A DNA stretch of 64,000 bases, from NCBI GenBank assembly GCA_050250665.1, contig JBFWOF010000035.1, positions 3,304 through 67,303 on the forward strand. Reading direction: 5' to 3'. Source of the stretch: JADKFD01 sp050250665. GTDB lineage: Bacteria > Pseudomonadota > Gammaproteobacteria > Xanthomonadales > SZUA-5. The notes under the pieces were generated by a model that was given only the letters and a program-made list of their open reading frames with translations, did not search any database and had not been told where the DNA came from. Numbering within the stretch: position 1 is the stretch's first letter; each line of letters begins with the position of its first letter. The translations under genes were made by a program, and so were the position numbers. Positions 40,731 to 49,966 of the stretch are shown here, in pieces.

Positions 40731-41327
40731 ATGGCAGCAGAGTCCGTCAACCACGGCCGGCGCCGGTTTCTGACCGCTTCGACTGTCGTTGTGGGTGGAG
40801 TAGGTGGTGTCTTTGCCGCCATTCCGTTCATCAGCGCGTGGAAGCCCAGTGCCCGGGCGGTCGCAGCGGGTGCGCCCGTATCCGCCGACATCAGCAAGCT
40901 GGCCGTTGGCACGCAGATGACCGTCGCCTGGCGCGGTCGCCCCATCTTCATCGTGCGCCGCAGCGAAGAAATGCTGAGTGGGCTGGCGGGCGAAGATGGC
41001 CGGCTGAAAGACCCGAAATCCGAAGTGGTCGAGCAGCAACCGGAGTTCGCGAAGAACGAATACCGGTCCCTGAAGCCCGATGTGCTGGTGCTGGTGGGTT
41101 CCTGCACGCATCTGGGTTGCTCGCCCAAGCTGCACCCTGAAGTACAGCCAGAACCGTGGGATTCACAGTGGAAGGGCGGCTATTACTGCCCCTGTCACAA
41201 CTCGCGTTTCGATCTTGCCGGACGCGTGTACGAGGGTTCGCCCGCGCCGACCAATCTGGTGGTGCCGCCGTATCGCTTCGAAAGCGACACGCGTGTGGTC
41301 ATCGGCGAAACCGAAGGAGCGGCGTAA
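40731..41327 (+). CDS. petA: Rieske iron-sulfur subunit of cytochrome bc1
   Basis: A 198-residue protein with a Tat-type N-terminal anchor (GRRRFLTASTVVVGGVGGVFAAIPF) and the [2Fe-2S] motifs SCTHLGC and YCPCHNSRFD. It passes electrons from quinol at the Qo site to cytochrome c1. The start is the ATG after a GGAG site; five earlier in-frame residues are possible. The stop overlaps the petB start (TAATG). First gene of the petABC operon. Confidence 0.95.
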   Translation: MAAESVNHGRRRFLTASTVVVGGVGGVFAAIPFISAWKPSARAVAAGAPVSADISKLAVGTQMTVAWRGRPIFIVRRSEEMLSGLAGEDGRLKDPKSEVVEQQPEFAKNEYRSLKPDVLVLVGSCTHLGCSPKLHPEVQPEPWDSQWKGGYYCPCHNSRFDLAGRVYEGSPAPTNLVVPPYRFESDTRVVIGETEGAA

Positions 41328-42568
41328 TGGCTGGCGAGCGTACGACAACCGTGAACGGCATCCTTGGCTGGCTCGACCAGCGCATGCCGGTGGTCGATTT
41401 CTGGAACAAGCATCTGGCGCAGTACTACGCGCCGAAGAGCTTCAACATCTGGTACTACTTCGGCTCGCTGGCCATCCTGGTGCTGGTCAACCAGATCGTG
41501 ACCGGCATCTTCCTGACCATGCACTACAAACCCAGTGCTGCCGAGGCTTTCGGTTCGGTCGAATACATCATGCGTGACGTGGAATGGGGCTGGCTGATCC
41601 GCTACCTGCATTCCACCGGCGCATCGTTCTTCTTCATCGTCGTCTACCTGCACATGTTCCGCGGCCTGATGTACGGCTCGTACCAGAAACCACGCGAACT
41701 GGTGTGGGTGCTGGGCATGCTGATCTTCCTGGCGCTGATGGCCGAAGCCTTTCTGGGCTACGTCCTGCCCTGGGGTCAGATGTCCTTCTGGGGTGCGCAG
41801 GTGATTGTCTCGCTGTTCGGCGCCATTCCGGTCATCGGAGACGGCCTGGTGCAGTGGATTCAGGGTGACTACCTGCCCTCCGACGCCACCATCAACCGCT
41901 TCTTTGCGCTGCATGTGGTGGCCTTGCCGATCTCGCTGTTGCTGCTGGTGGTGCTGCATCTGGGCGCGCTGCACGAAGTGGGATCGAACAATCCCGATGG
42001 CGTCGACATCAAGAAGAAGAAGGATGCGAAGGGCGTTCCGCTGGATGGCATTCCCTTCCACCCCTACTACACGGTCAAGGATCTGTTCGGGGCCGGCGTA
42101 TTCCTGATCCTGTTCGCCTTCGTGATCTTCTTCGAGCCCACTTTCGGTGATCTGTTCCTGGAGTACGACAACTTCTCGCCGGCCGACCCGATGGTCACGC
42201 CTGCACACATCAAGCCGGTGTGGTACTTCACGCCGTACTACGCCATGTTGCGTGCGATTCCCGACAAGCTCATGGGCGTGATCGTCATGGGCGCTGCGGT
42301 GTCTATCCTGTTCCTGATTCCGTGGCTGGATCGCAGCCCGGTGCGCTCGATCCGCTACCGCGGACCGCTCACCAAGATTGCCCTGGCGTTGTTCACGGTG
42401 GCTTTCGTGACCTTGGGCTACCTCGGCCTGCAGGCCGGTAGCGAGCTGCAAAAGCTGGTCGCGCAGATCTGCACGGTGATCTATTTCCTGTTCTTCCTAC
42501 TAATGCCGGTGTACACCAAGATCGATTCGGTCAAGCCGGTACCTGATCGGGTGACCATGCATGATTAA
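41327..42568 (+). CDS. petB: Cytochrome b subunit of cytochrome bc1
   Basis: A 413-residue polytopic protein with eight or so helices. The b-heme histidines lie in IRYLHSTGASFFFIVVYLHMFRG and FALHVVALPISLLLLVVLHLGALHE. Qo-site residues include the variant EPTFGD near 'VIFFEPTFGD' and LPWGQMSFWGA. It is the quinol-oxidising core of the bc1 complex. The start uses the A of the petA stop codon, and it overlaps petC by eight bases. Confidence 0.95.
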   Translation: MAGERTTTVNGILGWLDQRMPVVDFWNKHLAQYYAPKSFNIWYYFGSLAILVLVNQIVTGIFLTMHYKPSAAEAFGSVEYIMRDVEWGWLIRYLHSTGASFFFIVVYLHMFRGLMYGSYQKPRELVWVLGMLIFLALMAEAFLGYVLPWGQMSFWGAQVIVSLFGAIPVIGDGLVQWIQGDYLPSDATINRFFALHVVALPISLLLLVVLHLGALHEVGSNNPDGVDIKKKKDAKGVPLDGIPFHPYYTVKDLFGAGVFLILFAFVIFFEPTFGDLFLEYDNFSPADPMVTPAHIKPVWYFTPYYAMLRAIPDKLMGVIVMGAAVSILFLIPWLDRSPVRSIRYRGPLTKIALALFTVAFVTLGYLGLQAGSELQKLVAQICTVIYFLFFLLMPVYTKIDSVKPVPDRVTMHD

Positions 42569-43322
42569 GCGCCTGCTTCCCTGGATAGTTCTGATCTTTT
42601 CGGCGCCGGCATTCGCTGCCGGTGGTGAGGTGGTGCTGCAGCAGTCCGGTGCGAATATCTCGGACCAGGCTTCGCTGCAACGCGGTGCCCAGCTCTACTT
42701 CAACTATTGCGGCAGCTGTCATTCGCTGCAGTACATGCGCTATTCGCGTCTGGCCAAGGATCTGGGTCTGACCGAAGAGCAGACCATGAAGTACCTGAAC
42801 TTCACCGGTGCCAAGTTTGGAGAGACCATTGTCGCTTCCATGCCGGCCGGCGTGGGCGAGCAAGCGGTCGGCGGCGAAGACTGGTTCGGCAAGGCACCGC
42901 TGGATCTGTCGTTGATCGCCAGGGCCCGTCAAAACGGACCAAACTACATCTACAGCTACCTGCTGTCCTTCTATCCCGACCCCACACGGCCGAGCGGCTG
43001 GAACAACACCGTGTTCCCGAACGCCTCCATGCCGCATGTGTTGTGGGAACGTCAGGGCATACAGACACTGCGCGCGGCCGATGAAAATGCCGAAGCGGGC
43101 CATGGTCACGCCGGTCCGACTTTCGATCTGGTCAAGCCCGGCACCCGCACCCCTGAGGAGTATCGGCAGGACGCCCGCGACATCACCGCCTTCCTGCAAT
43201 ACGTCGGCGAGCCGGCGGCGCTGGATCGGGAGAAGTACGGAATCTGGGTGATCCTGTACCTGCTGCTCTTCACCGGCGTGGCCTATCTGCTCAAGCACGA
43301 GTACTGGAAGGACGTGCATTGA
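42561..43322 (+). CDS. petC: Cytochrome c1 subunit of cytochrome bc1
   Basis: A 253-residue protein with signal peptide (MIKRLLPWIVLIFSAPAFA), heme motif CGSCH, and a C-terminal membrane anchor (GIWVILYLLLFTGVAYLLKHEYWKDVH). It receives electrons from the Rieske protein and hands them to soluble cytochrome c, the same pool used by SoxAX and SoxCD. The start overlaps the end of petB. It is followed by a strong terminator. Confidence 0.95.
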   Translation: MIKRLLPWIVLIFSAPAFAAGGEVVLQQSGANISDQASLQRGAQLYFNYCGSCHSLQYMRYSRLAKDLGLTEEQTMKYLNFTGAKFGETIVASMPAGVGEQAVGGEDWFGKAPLDLSLIARARQNGPNYIYSYLLSFYPDPTRPSGWNNTVFPNASMPHVLWERQGIQTLRAADENAEAGHGHAGPTFDLVKPGTRTPEEYRQDARDITAFLQYVGEPAALDREKYGIWVILYLLLFTGVAYLLKHEYWKDVH

Positions 43323-43344
43323 TCGCAGCTCACAGGTGACATTC

Positions 43345-43375
43345 AAAAAGCCCCGATTGTTCGGGGCTTTTTTGT
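43345..43375 (+). terminator. Rho-independent terminator after petC
   Basis: The stem AAAAAGCCCCGA / TTCGGGGCTTTTT with a TTG loop and a run of T. It is the clearest intrinsic terminator in the window and ends the petABC operon. Confidence 0.92.
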
Positions 43376-43499
43376 GTACGGACATTGCTGGACGGTCAGG
43401 TTTCTGTGGCCGCACTCAGCCCTCACGCCCCGGCGGCTAGATTCGTCCGCGCCGGTCAGCTAATCTGAAGACTGCTGGGGGAGTTTGGATAGCACCATC

Positions 43500-44132
43500 A
43501 TGTCACCGCCAAGCCCGCGATCACGCAGCGCGATGACGCTGTTCTCACATCTGGATTGCCCGCGTTCTCATGCGATGCGCTTTGTGCTCGCGCTCAAGGG
43601 CTTGCCGCACGATCTGGTCTACGTCGACCCCGAGAGGCCGCCGAAGGATCTGGTCGCGGCAGTGCCGGGGGCCATCCTGCCGACCTTGATGGAGCGCGAA
43701 GTGGTGCTCTACGAGCCGCGGATCATTGCCGAATATCTGGATGAGCGCTTCCCGCACCCGCCGCTGCTGCCCAGTGATCCGCTTGGAAGAGCCCGCTGCA
43801 GGCTGACTTACTACCGGATCGAACAAGAGTGGCTGGCGCCGCTCGACCAGATCAGGAATGGCAGTGCGGCCGCCGCTACCAGAGCCCGCAGCGAGTTGCG
43901 GGACGCATTGATCGAATCCGATCCGGTATTCAATGCGGCCAAATTCTTTCTGAGTTCCGAGATTGGTCTGGCCGACTGTCTGCTGCTTCCGATCCTGTGG
44001 AGGCTGCCTTCCGCAGGCATCAAATGGCGGGATCTCGGCCCCGGTATCGACGCCTACGCCCAGAGATTGTTCAACACTCCGCTGTTTCAGCGCACCCTCT
44101 CGGACAGCGAACGCGCACTGGCGGAATCCTGA
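43500..44132 (+). CDS. sspA: Stringent starvation protein A (glutathione S-transferase fold)
   Basis: A 210-residue GST-fold protein: MTLFSHLDCPRSHAMRFVLALKGLPHDLVYVDPERPP, then LPTLMEREVVLYEPRIIAEYLDERFPHPPLLP. SspA binds RNA polymerase and affects stationary-phase and acid-stress genes. It lies between petC and sspB, the classic order. The start is uncertain: ATG at the chosen site, or an internal ATG at MTLFSH; a GGGGGAG site lies 16 bases upstream, too far for either to be certain. Confidence 0.85.
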   Translation: MSPPSPRSRSAMTLFSHLDCPRSHAMRFVLALKGLPHDLVYVDPERPPKDLVAAVPGAILPTLMEREVVLYEPRIIAEYLDERFPHPPLLPSDPLGRARCRLTYYRIEQEWLAPLDQIRNGSAAAATRARSELRDALIESDPVFNAAKFFLSSEIGLADCLLLPILWRLPSAGIKWRDLGPGIDAYAQRLFNTPLFQRTLSDSERALAES

Positions 44133-44294
44133 TCCGGTGGTGACCGAAGGGCAGGGCTGCGGTCGTCAGGCGCTGGCATAGGTGACATCATTGGCCAAAA
44201 GGGCGAGCGCAGGGTTCGCCGCAATCTCGCGTCAAACCGGGCAGAGCCTCGCCGGTATTCGGCAAAATAAGTCCGGTAATTCAAGGAGTTGTAA

Positions 44295-44774
44295 ATGGAA
44301 ATGACCTCCACGCGTCCCTATCTGATCCGGGCCATCTATGACTGGATCCTGGACAATCGGGGTACCCCATATCTGCTGGTCGATGCCACATTCGACGGTG
44401 TGCGCGTGCCCCGTCAGGCCATCAAGGAAGGTCAGGTCCTGCTCAATATTGCCCCGCACGCCATCGATCGCCTTGAGCTCGGCATTGATGAAGTGCGTTT
44501 CAATGCCCGCTTCTCCGGCGTCAGTCAGAGCATAGTCGCGCCGGTCGCTGCGGTGCTTGCGATCTATGCGCAGGAGAACGGGCAAGGCATGATGTTTCCG
44601 GCAGAAAGCCCTCTGGAAGAGGGTCTGGAGGCCAAGCCTGAAGTCGCGGAGCCTAGTCCCGAGCCCTTGGCGGCCGTGCCCGATGCTGGCGAACAGGATG
44701 TTCCGGACGGGTCGGATGGGTCTGATGCACCGCGCCCGGAGCGGGCGCGACCGTCCCTGCGCATCGTCAAGTAG
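44295..44774 (+). CDS. sspB: SspB, ClpXP adaptor for ssrA-tagged proteins
   Basis: A 159-residue protein. The N-terminal substrate-binding domain (RPYLIRAIYDWILDNRGTPYLLVDA...VRFNARFSG) is followed by an acidic Pro-rich linker. The C-terminal tail, RPSLRIVK, is the ClpX-docking XB motif. It tethers ssrA-tagged polypeptides to ClpXP. AAGGAG precedes the ATG at optimal spacing. Confidence 0.93.
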   Translation: MEMTSTRPYLIRAIYDWILDNRGTPYLLVDATFDGVRVPRQAIKEGQVLLNIAPHAIDRLELGIDEVRFNARFSGVSQSIVAPVAAVLAIYAQENGQGMMFPAESPLEEGLEAKPEVAEPSPEPLAAVPDAGEQDVPDGSDGSDAPRPERARPSLRIVK

Positions 44775-44801
44775 CAGCGGTCTTTCCAGCCGACTCCGCT
44801 T

Positions 44802-45149
44802 TCAGCGCTCGGCTTCGTCCTGTACCCAGAGCTCGTGGCTGCCGTCAGCCCGCGGCACTTCAACCCACTGCAGTACGCCCTGATGAAAGCGGATGCGGCC
44901 GTGGCGTCGGCGCTGGCCGTCCAGACTCACGTCGAAGCCGTAATCGACCTGCCAACCCAGTTGCTGACGGTTGCGGGCCAGGCGCAGGTGCTGCAGCGAC
45001 ACTGTGGCGTCCAGCAGCTGCAATCCCGCATCCCTGCAGCTGCGCGCGGCCACGGCCAATGCTCTCTCCTGCAGTCCGCGAAGCAGTTGCCACACGAGCA
45101 CGCCGACGGCGAGGATCAGCATGCTGAAGAGAGCCACTGCGCTACTCAT
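44802..45149 (-). CDS. DUF3301 membrane-anchored protein
   Basis: A 115-residue protein with one N-terminal helix (AVALFSMLILAVGVLVWQLL) and a soluble domain (ARSCRDAGLQLLDATVSLQHLRLARN...WQVDYGFDVSLDGQRRRHGRIRF) that fits DUF3301. Function is unknown. The start was placed just before the membrane helix; 28 further in-frame residues upstream are Arg/His-rich and unlikely. It is convergent with sspB. Confidence 0.75.
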   Translation of the reverse strand: MSSAVALFSMLILAVGVLVWQLLRGLQERALAVAARSCRDAGLQLLDATVSLQHLRLARNRQQLGWQVDYGFDVSLDGQRRRHGRIRFHQGVLQWVEVPRADGSHELWVQDEAER

Positions 45150-45472
45150 GAGAGGATTCTGTTGCCGGGCGGAGGGTGAATGATGGCATTGCATCCGCCG
45201 TCGCGCGCGTCCCCGGCAAGTCTGTGCCGACAACGCGAACGCTTCGATACTTCCAGGCCGGCAGGCTATCCGTAGCCCGTCGATCTGGCATAACCGGCTT
45301 CAGATCGGCCGAGACGGTTCATATGCCGCGGCTTGTTCCGGCAATGGCAGTGCTATTGCCCTTCGAAATCGTCGAACCCTGCGCTCGCCCAGTCCAATCT
45401 TCACATCGATTCTTCCGGGCCGGCAGGCTGCTAGAATGACAAGTTCTGATCAGACCGGACGATGACCTCGGC
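45150..45472. other. Upstream region of the kinase gene
   Basis: No gene is recognised. A 17-bp block, TTCCAGGCCGGCAGGCT (about 45250), recurs with one change as TTCCGGGCCGGCAGGCT close to the kinase start (about 45414), a direct repeat 164 bp apart. Promoters for the DUF3301 gene and the kinase should lie here, but no confident -35/-10 pair was seen. Confidence 0.4.
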
Positions 45473-47998
45473 GTGGGGGCAATTTCGATACCAGGCTACG
45501 AGATCGAGCGTGAGCTCGGGGTCGGCGGGATGGCGCGGGTCTATCTTGCGATCCAGTCTTCGCTCGAACGTCGGGTCGCGCTGAAGGTCATGGCGCCGGC
45601 GCTGGCTGCCGACGCCAGCTTCTCCAAGCGCTTCCTGCGCGAAGCTCGGACCATTGCCTCCCTGACCCATCCGCATATCGTCGCGGTGTACGAGGTCGGC
45701 GTCACCAACGACCATCTGCACTATTTCTCGATGCAGTTTTTGCCTGGCGGCGATTTTGCCCAGCGCATGCGCAAGGGCGTCGATCAGGCCGAAGTCGTGC
45801 GCGTGCTCTGCGGCATCGCCAAGGCGCTGGGATTCGCCCATCAACAGGGCGTGGTGCATCGCGATGTCACGCCCGGCAACATCATGTTCGACGGCGCCGA
45901 CACGCCACTGCTGACCGACTTCGGCATTGCCCGCGCGCTCAGTGGCTCTACCCGGATTACCAGCACCGGCGTCAGTATCGGCACCAGCAACTACATGAGC
46001 CCCGAGCAGGCACGTGGGGGCGAGGTCGATGCCCGCTCGGATCTCTACAGCCTGGGGGTGCTGGCGTTCGAGGCCTTGAGCGGACGGCCGCCGTACCAGG
46101 GGCCGGACGGCTTTGCCGTGGCCTACGCCCACGTCTTCGAACCCATTCCCCGACTGCCGGCGCCCTTGCAGCACTGGCAGGCCTTCATCGATCGGGCGCT
46201 GGCCAAGGATCCCAAGGATCGTTTTGCCAGCGCCGATGAACTGATTGCGGGCCTTCAACAGGTAGAGATTCCCAAGGGTTCAACGGCGATGCAGACTCTG
46301 CCCGCCGCCGCTTCCAATGCGGAGTCGCTGCCGGCAGCATCGCGCTCTTCGACCACGATCATCGAGAATCTGGCACGGCATGTCGGCCCTGCATCCCAGG
46401 GGCCTGCTGGCCGCTGGCAGCGCCCTGCCTTGATACTGGTGCTGGCAGGCGGGCTTCTGGCAGTGGCCTACGGCGTTTTTCGGGGCCCTCCCGGCGCGCC
46501 GCCTGTGACCACGGAGCCTGAGGCGCAGTTACCGGTCGCGGGCAAGATTCCGACGCCGGTCACGCCGACTGCCGTCGATCCCGCGACCCCACCTGTGCCG
46601 GAACCCGGTCCGACTGGCATTGAAGGGATGACCGCGCTCGATCCCGGTTCCGCTGATGAGCTTTCCGGTGACGCCTCGGGCAGCGAGCTGAACCTTCCCG
46701 ATGCTTCCGCCTATGGCCCGGTGAAGCCGGCCATGCGCATTGCCGCCCTGCTCGAATTTGCCCAATCGCTGCTGCCGATGCAGCGCCTGCAGTTGCCCGC
46801 CGAAGCCAACGCCACGCTGTTGTTTTCGCGGGTGCTGGAGCTGGAACCGGACAACGAAGAGGCCAAGGCCGGTCTGGCGGCAGTGGTGGATGCCTACCTG
46901 CAGCTGGCGCGACAGGATCTGGATGCCGGCAGGGTTTCAGACGGCAAGGATCGCCTGGATCGTGCGCGCCAGGTTGCGGCCACACCGGGCCTCGAGACGG
47001 CGGCACTCAATGTCCGCATCGATCAGGAGTGGAACACGCGGATCTCGAGTCTGAAGACTGCGGCTCGAACAGCCCTGGACGCCTGGCGTGGCCCCGAAGC
47101 CGAGAGCCTGATCAGTCAGGCGCTGACCCTGGTCCCCAATGATGCCGAGTTGCTCAAGTGGATGAAGGAAGCCAAGGTCATTGGCAAGCCGGGTTACCGT
47201 TTTCGTGACGCTGCCGATGGTCCGGAGATGGTCGTCGTCGGCAAGGGCTCGGTGCTGCTGTCTGGTGCCCGCAAGGGTAGCGATTTGCGCGTGGCTATTT
47301 CCACGCCCTTTGCCGTGGCCCGTCGCGAAATCAGCGTGACCGAGTTTGGGCGTTTCGTTCAATCCGCGCAGCACCGGGTCACGCCCAGCGGATGCCGGGA
47401 CAAGGATGGCGGTTTCATTTTCTCTGGCTCCTCCAAGGACCGCACCTGGCGTGCGCCTGGCTTCAGTCAGACCGGCGATCACCCGGCCGTCTGCGTGGGC
47501 CACAAGGATGCGGTGGCTTATGCGCAGTGGCTGAGCAAGACTACGGGACAGCCCTATCGCTTGCTGTCGGAGGCTGAATGGCAGTATCTGGGTAACCAGG
47601 TTCAGGTCAAACCCTGCGTCAGCGGCAATCGGGCCGATCAGAGCTACAAGAAGGCTGAGGGTGGCAACAGTGCGCTGTCCTGCGATGATGGATTTGCGGC
47701 GACCGCACCTTCCGGCCGCTTTGAGGCCTCATCCCCCGGGCTTTATGATATTGAGGGTAATGTGCGCGAGCATGTGGCGGATTGCGCGAACGACAGCCAC
47801 GCCGGCCGTCGCCAGGACCAGAAGGCGCGCACGGACGGCAAGTGCGACGAGCACATGATCATGGGCAGCGCGTGGCACAGCGACCGCGACGAACCCGCGG
47901 TCATTGATCGCCGCAGCGAAAAGGACGATTGGTTGAGCAATACCGTAGGTTTCAGGGTGGCGCGCGATCTGGCGCCGGCAAACGAGGGATCGCGGTGA
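45473..47998 (+). CDS. Ser/Thr protein kinase fused to a formylglycine-generating-enzyme-like domain
   Basis: An 841-residue protein. The Hanks-type kinase domain has GVGGMARVY, Lys38 in VALKVM, catalytic loop HRDVTPGN (residues 129-136) and TDFGIAR. The usual Lys of HRDxKxxN is Thr133. A helix at about 318-336 anchors it, followed by a Pro-rich linker and a helical repeat-like region. The C-terminal FGE/SUMF1-type domain spans about 585-835 (AVARREISVTEFGRFV, LLSEAEWQYL, EGNVREHVADC, GFRVARD). The domain order puts the sensor outside the cytoplasm. A GTG start was used; no good ribosome site is visible. The next gene encodes a double-FHA protein, a likely phospho-partner. Confidence 0.85.
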   Translation: MGAISIPGYEIERELGVGGMARVYLAIQSSLERRVALKVMAPALAADASFSKRFLREARTIASLTHPHIVAVYEVGVTNDHLHYFSMQFLPGGDFAQRMRKGVDQAEVVRVLCGIAKALGFAHQQGVVHRDVTPGNIMFDGADTPLLTDFGIARALSGSTRITSTGVSIGTSNYMSPEQARGGEVDARSDLYSLGVLAFEALSGRPPYQGPDGFAVAYAHVFEPIPRLPAPLQHWQAFIDRALAKDPKDRFASADELIAGLQQVEIPKGSTAMQTLPAAASNAESLPAASRSSTTIIENLARHVGPASQGPAGRWQRPALILVLAGGLLAVAYGVFRGPPGAPPVTTEPEAQLPVAGKIPTPVTPTAVDPATPPVPEPGPTGIEGMTALDPGSADELSGDASGSELNLPDASAYGPVKPAMRIAALLEFAQSLLPMQRLQLPAEANATLLFSRVLELEPDNEEAKAGLAAVVDAYLQLARQDLDAGRVSDGKDRLDRARQVAATPGLETAALNVRIDQEWNTRISSLKTAARTALDAWRGPEAESLISQALTLVPNDAELLKWMKEAKVIGKPGYRFRDAADGPEMVVVGKGSVLLSGARKGSDLRVAISTPFAVARREISVTEFGRFVQSAQHRVTPSGCRDKDGGFIFSGSSKDRTWRAPGFSQTGDHPAVCVGHKDAVAYAQWLSKTTGQPYRLLSEAEWQYLGNQVQVKPCVSGNRADQSYKKAEGGNSALSCDDGFAATAPSGRFEASSPGLYDIEGNVREHVADCANDSHAGRRQDQKARTDGKCDEHMIMGSAWHSDRDEPAVIDRRSEKDDWLSNTVGFRVARDLAPANEGSR

Positions 47999-48038
47999 GC
48001 AACCGCCGTCGTCGATTCGAGATTATCTTGGGGGACTC

Positions 48039-48866
48039 ATGAAGCTGCTCTTTCCGAATGGAGAACACGCACCGGTCGAATTGGAATCAGGGCGCGCCGT
48101 ATTGGGCAGCGGAACTGATGCCGATGTCGTACTGCACGCGCCCGGCATTGCGCCCAGTCACGCCCATCTCGACGTGAAGGGCAGCACTGCCACTATCTCG
48201 CTGCCCAATCCGGCCAACGAAGTCACCATCAATGGCAAAGCGCTGACGGTACCGGCTGAAATCAAGCCGGGAGATCTGGTGACCTTTGCCGGCGTACGCG
48301 TGCGCATTGTGGCGGTTGAGAAAGCCGCGAGTGCGCCGCCGGTGGTGAAAGTCAAGGAAGTCGATGTGGATGACGATGGCCGCACCAAGGTGCGGATGGC
48401 CTTGCCGCGCTTCGTATTGCGGGGCGTTTCCGGCGTGACCTTCGGCAAGGTCTTTCCCTTGCAGGGAACCGTCGTGATCGGTCGCCAGAACGAGTGCGAG
48501 ATCCCCATTCCCTCCGAAGAGGTATCCCGACGTCACGCCGAGTTGCGGGTCACGCCCGACGGCATCATGGTCGAGGATCTGGGCTCATCCAACGGCACCT
48601 ATGTCAACGACAAGCGCATTACCCGGCAGTTGATGAAAGCCGGAGATGAGCTGCGTCTGGATACCATCCGTTTCCTGTTGCTGGCGCCCGGGCAGGAAAT
48701 GCATCAGGTCAGCGCGGGGCGGGCCGATGCGCCTGCAGCAGCTGCCGCCTCGGCGACGGGGTCAGCGAAAGCGGGCGGCAGCAAGACCGGCTTGATGTGG
48801 GCCATCGTGGTGGTGGCGGTGCTGTCGCTGGCTGCCGTTGGCGCCAAGATCATGGGCGTGTACTGA
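48039..48866 (+). CDS. Double-FHA-domain membrane protein
   Basis: A 275-residue protein with two FHA domains. The first (residues 1-85, AVLGSGTDADVVLHAPGIAPSHAHL) is degenerate. The second (about 125-225, VVIGRQNECEIPIPSEEVSRRHAEL, GSSNGTYVN) has all phosphothreonine-binding residues. A single C-terminal helix (GLMWAIVVVAVLSLAAVGAKI) anchors it. It follows the kinase gene by 40 bp and probably binds phosphorylated kinase or its substrates. Confidence 0.87.
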   Translation: MKLLFPNGEHAPVELESGRAVLGSGTDADVVLHAPGIAPSHAHLDVKGSTATISLPNPANEVTINGKALTVPAEIKPGDLVTFAGVRVRIVAVEKAASAPPVVKVKEVDVDDDGRTKVRMALPRFVLRGVSGVTFGKVFPLQGTVVIGRQNECEIPIPSEEVSRRHAELRVTPDGIMVEDLGSSNGTYVNDKRITRQLMKAGDELRLDTIRFLLLAPGQEMHQVSAGRADAPAAAAASATGSAKAGGSKTGLMWAIVVVAVLSLAAVGAKIMGVY

Positions 48867-49035
48867 GCTCGCGCTCATCGGTGATGCGCCAGGGCGTCGC
48901 CTGCCAGAACCAAATGGCGGGGCGGGCGGCGCTCACAGAGGTACGTTTCCACTGCGAGTGCAGATTGGTCGCTGCCCACGGGTCCACCCTGGATGTGGGG
49001 GCGCAGCAAATCACGAAGACGCTGGAACTGTGGGC

Positions 49036-49911
49036 TCAGCGAGCGGCCTTCCAGCGCATCGACAGATCGATGGCGCGTACGTGCTTGGTCAGCGCGCCGA
49101 TGGAAATGTAGTCCACACCCAGGGCGCAGAGCTCTCCGAGCCGCTGCTGCTCGATTCCGCCGGACAGTTCCAGTTCGATTCCCGGCGTGCGCTCGTCCAG
49201 CGCTTGTCTCAGCTCGGCAGGGCTGAGCTCGTCCAGCATGATGCGATCAGGTCGGGCGGCGCTGGCCTGACGGTATTCGTCCAGTGATTCGACCTCGATC
49301 TCGACCATGCAGTCGGGCGCCAGTGCGCGGGCACGCTCGATGGCCGTGGCAATGCCGCCGGCCGCCAGAATATGGTTCTCCTTGATCAGCACGGCGTCAT
49401 ACAGGCCCATGCGATGGTTGACGCCACCGCCGGCGCGGACCGCGTATTTCTGCGCATAGCGAAGCCCGGGCAAGGTCTTGCGGGTGTCCAGTATTCGAGT
49501 ACGAGTGCCGGCGGTCCAGGCAACGTACTGCGCGGTCACGGTGGCAGTGCCCGACAGCGTCTGCAGGAAGTTCATGGCGCTGCGTTCGGCGCTGAGCAGC
49601 GCGCGGGCATTGGCGCTGATCGAGCACAGGCGGGAGCCGGCACTGACATGGCTGGCTTCGGCGCAGTCCCAGACGATGTTGGCGTCTGCATCCAGAGCGC
49701 GGACGCAAGCGTCGAACCAGGCCTGGCCGGCCAGCACCAGGTCTTCGCGTGTCCACAATTCCGCTTCGCCGCGAGCATCGGCACTGACCAACTGTGCGCT
49801 GAGATCGCCCGGACCAAGGTCTTCAGCCAGCGCTCTGGCCACATCCGCGGAGACGACTTCGGCGCTCGGCGCTCCGATCACGATGGGTTTGAAAGGGAAG
49901 TCGGTGCTCAC
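49036..49911 (-). CDS. nadC: Quinolinate phosphoribosyltransferase (decarboxylating)
   Basis: A 291-residue NadC. Motifs include EDLGPGDLS, NFLQTLSGTAT, ILDTRKTLPGLRYAQKYAVRAGGGVNHRMGLYDAVLIKENH and VEIEVESLDE, and the C-terminal SGGI phosphate loop. It makes nicotinate mononucleotide from quinolinate and PRPP for NAD synthesis. It is convergent with the FHA gene and lies 55 bp downstream of the DUF1631 gene, possibly cotranscribed. Confidence 0.95.
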   Translation of the reverse strand: MSTDFPFKPIVIGAPSAEVVSADVARALAEDLGPGDLSAQLVSADARGEAELWTREDLVLAGQAWFDACVRALDADANIVWDCAEASHVSAGSRLCSISANARALLSAERSAMNFLQTLSGTATVTAQYVAWTAGTRTRILDTRKTLPGLRYAQKYAVRAGGGVNHRMGLYDAVLIKENHILAAGGIATAIERARALAPDCMVEIEVESLDEYRQASAARPDRIMLDELSPAELRQALDERTPGIELELSGGIEQQRLGELCALGVDYISIGALTKHVRAIDLSMRWKAAR

Positions 49912-49966
49912 GCCGTGCTCTGATGATCATCAGGGGTGGCGAGCATACTGCCTGCAGGTCCGCCAG

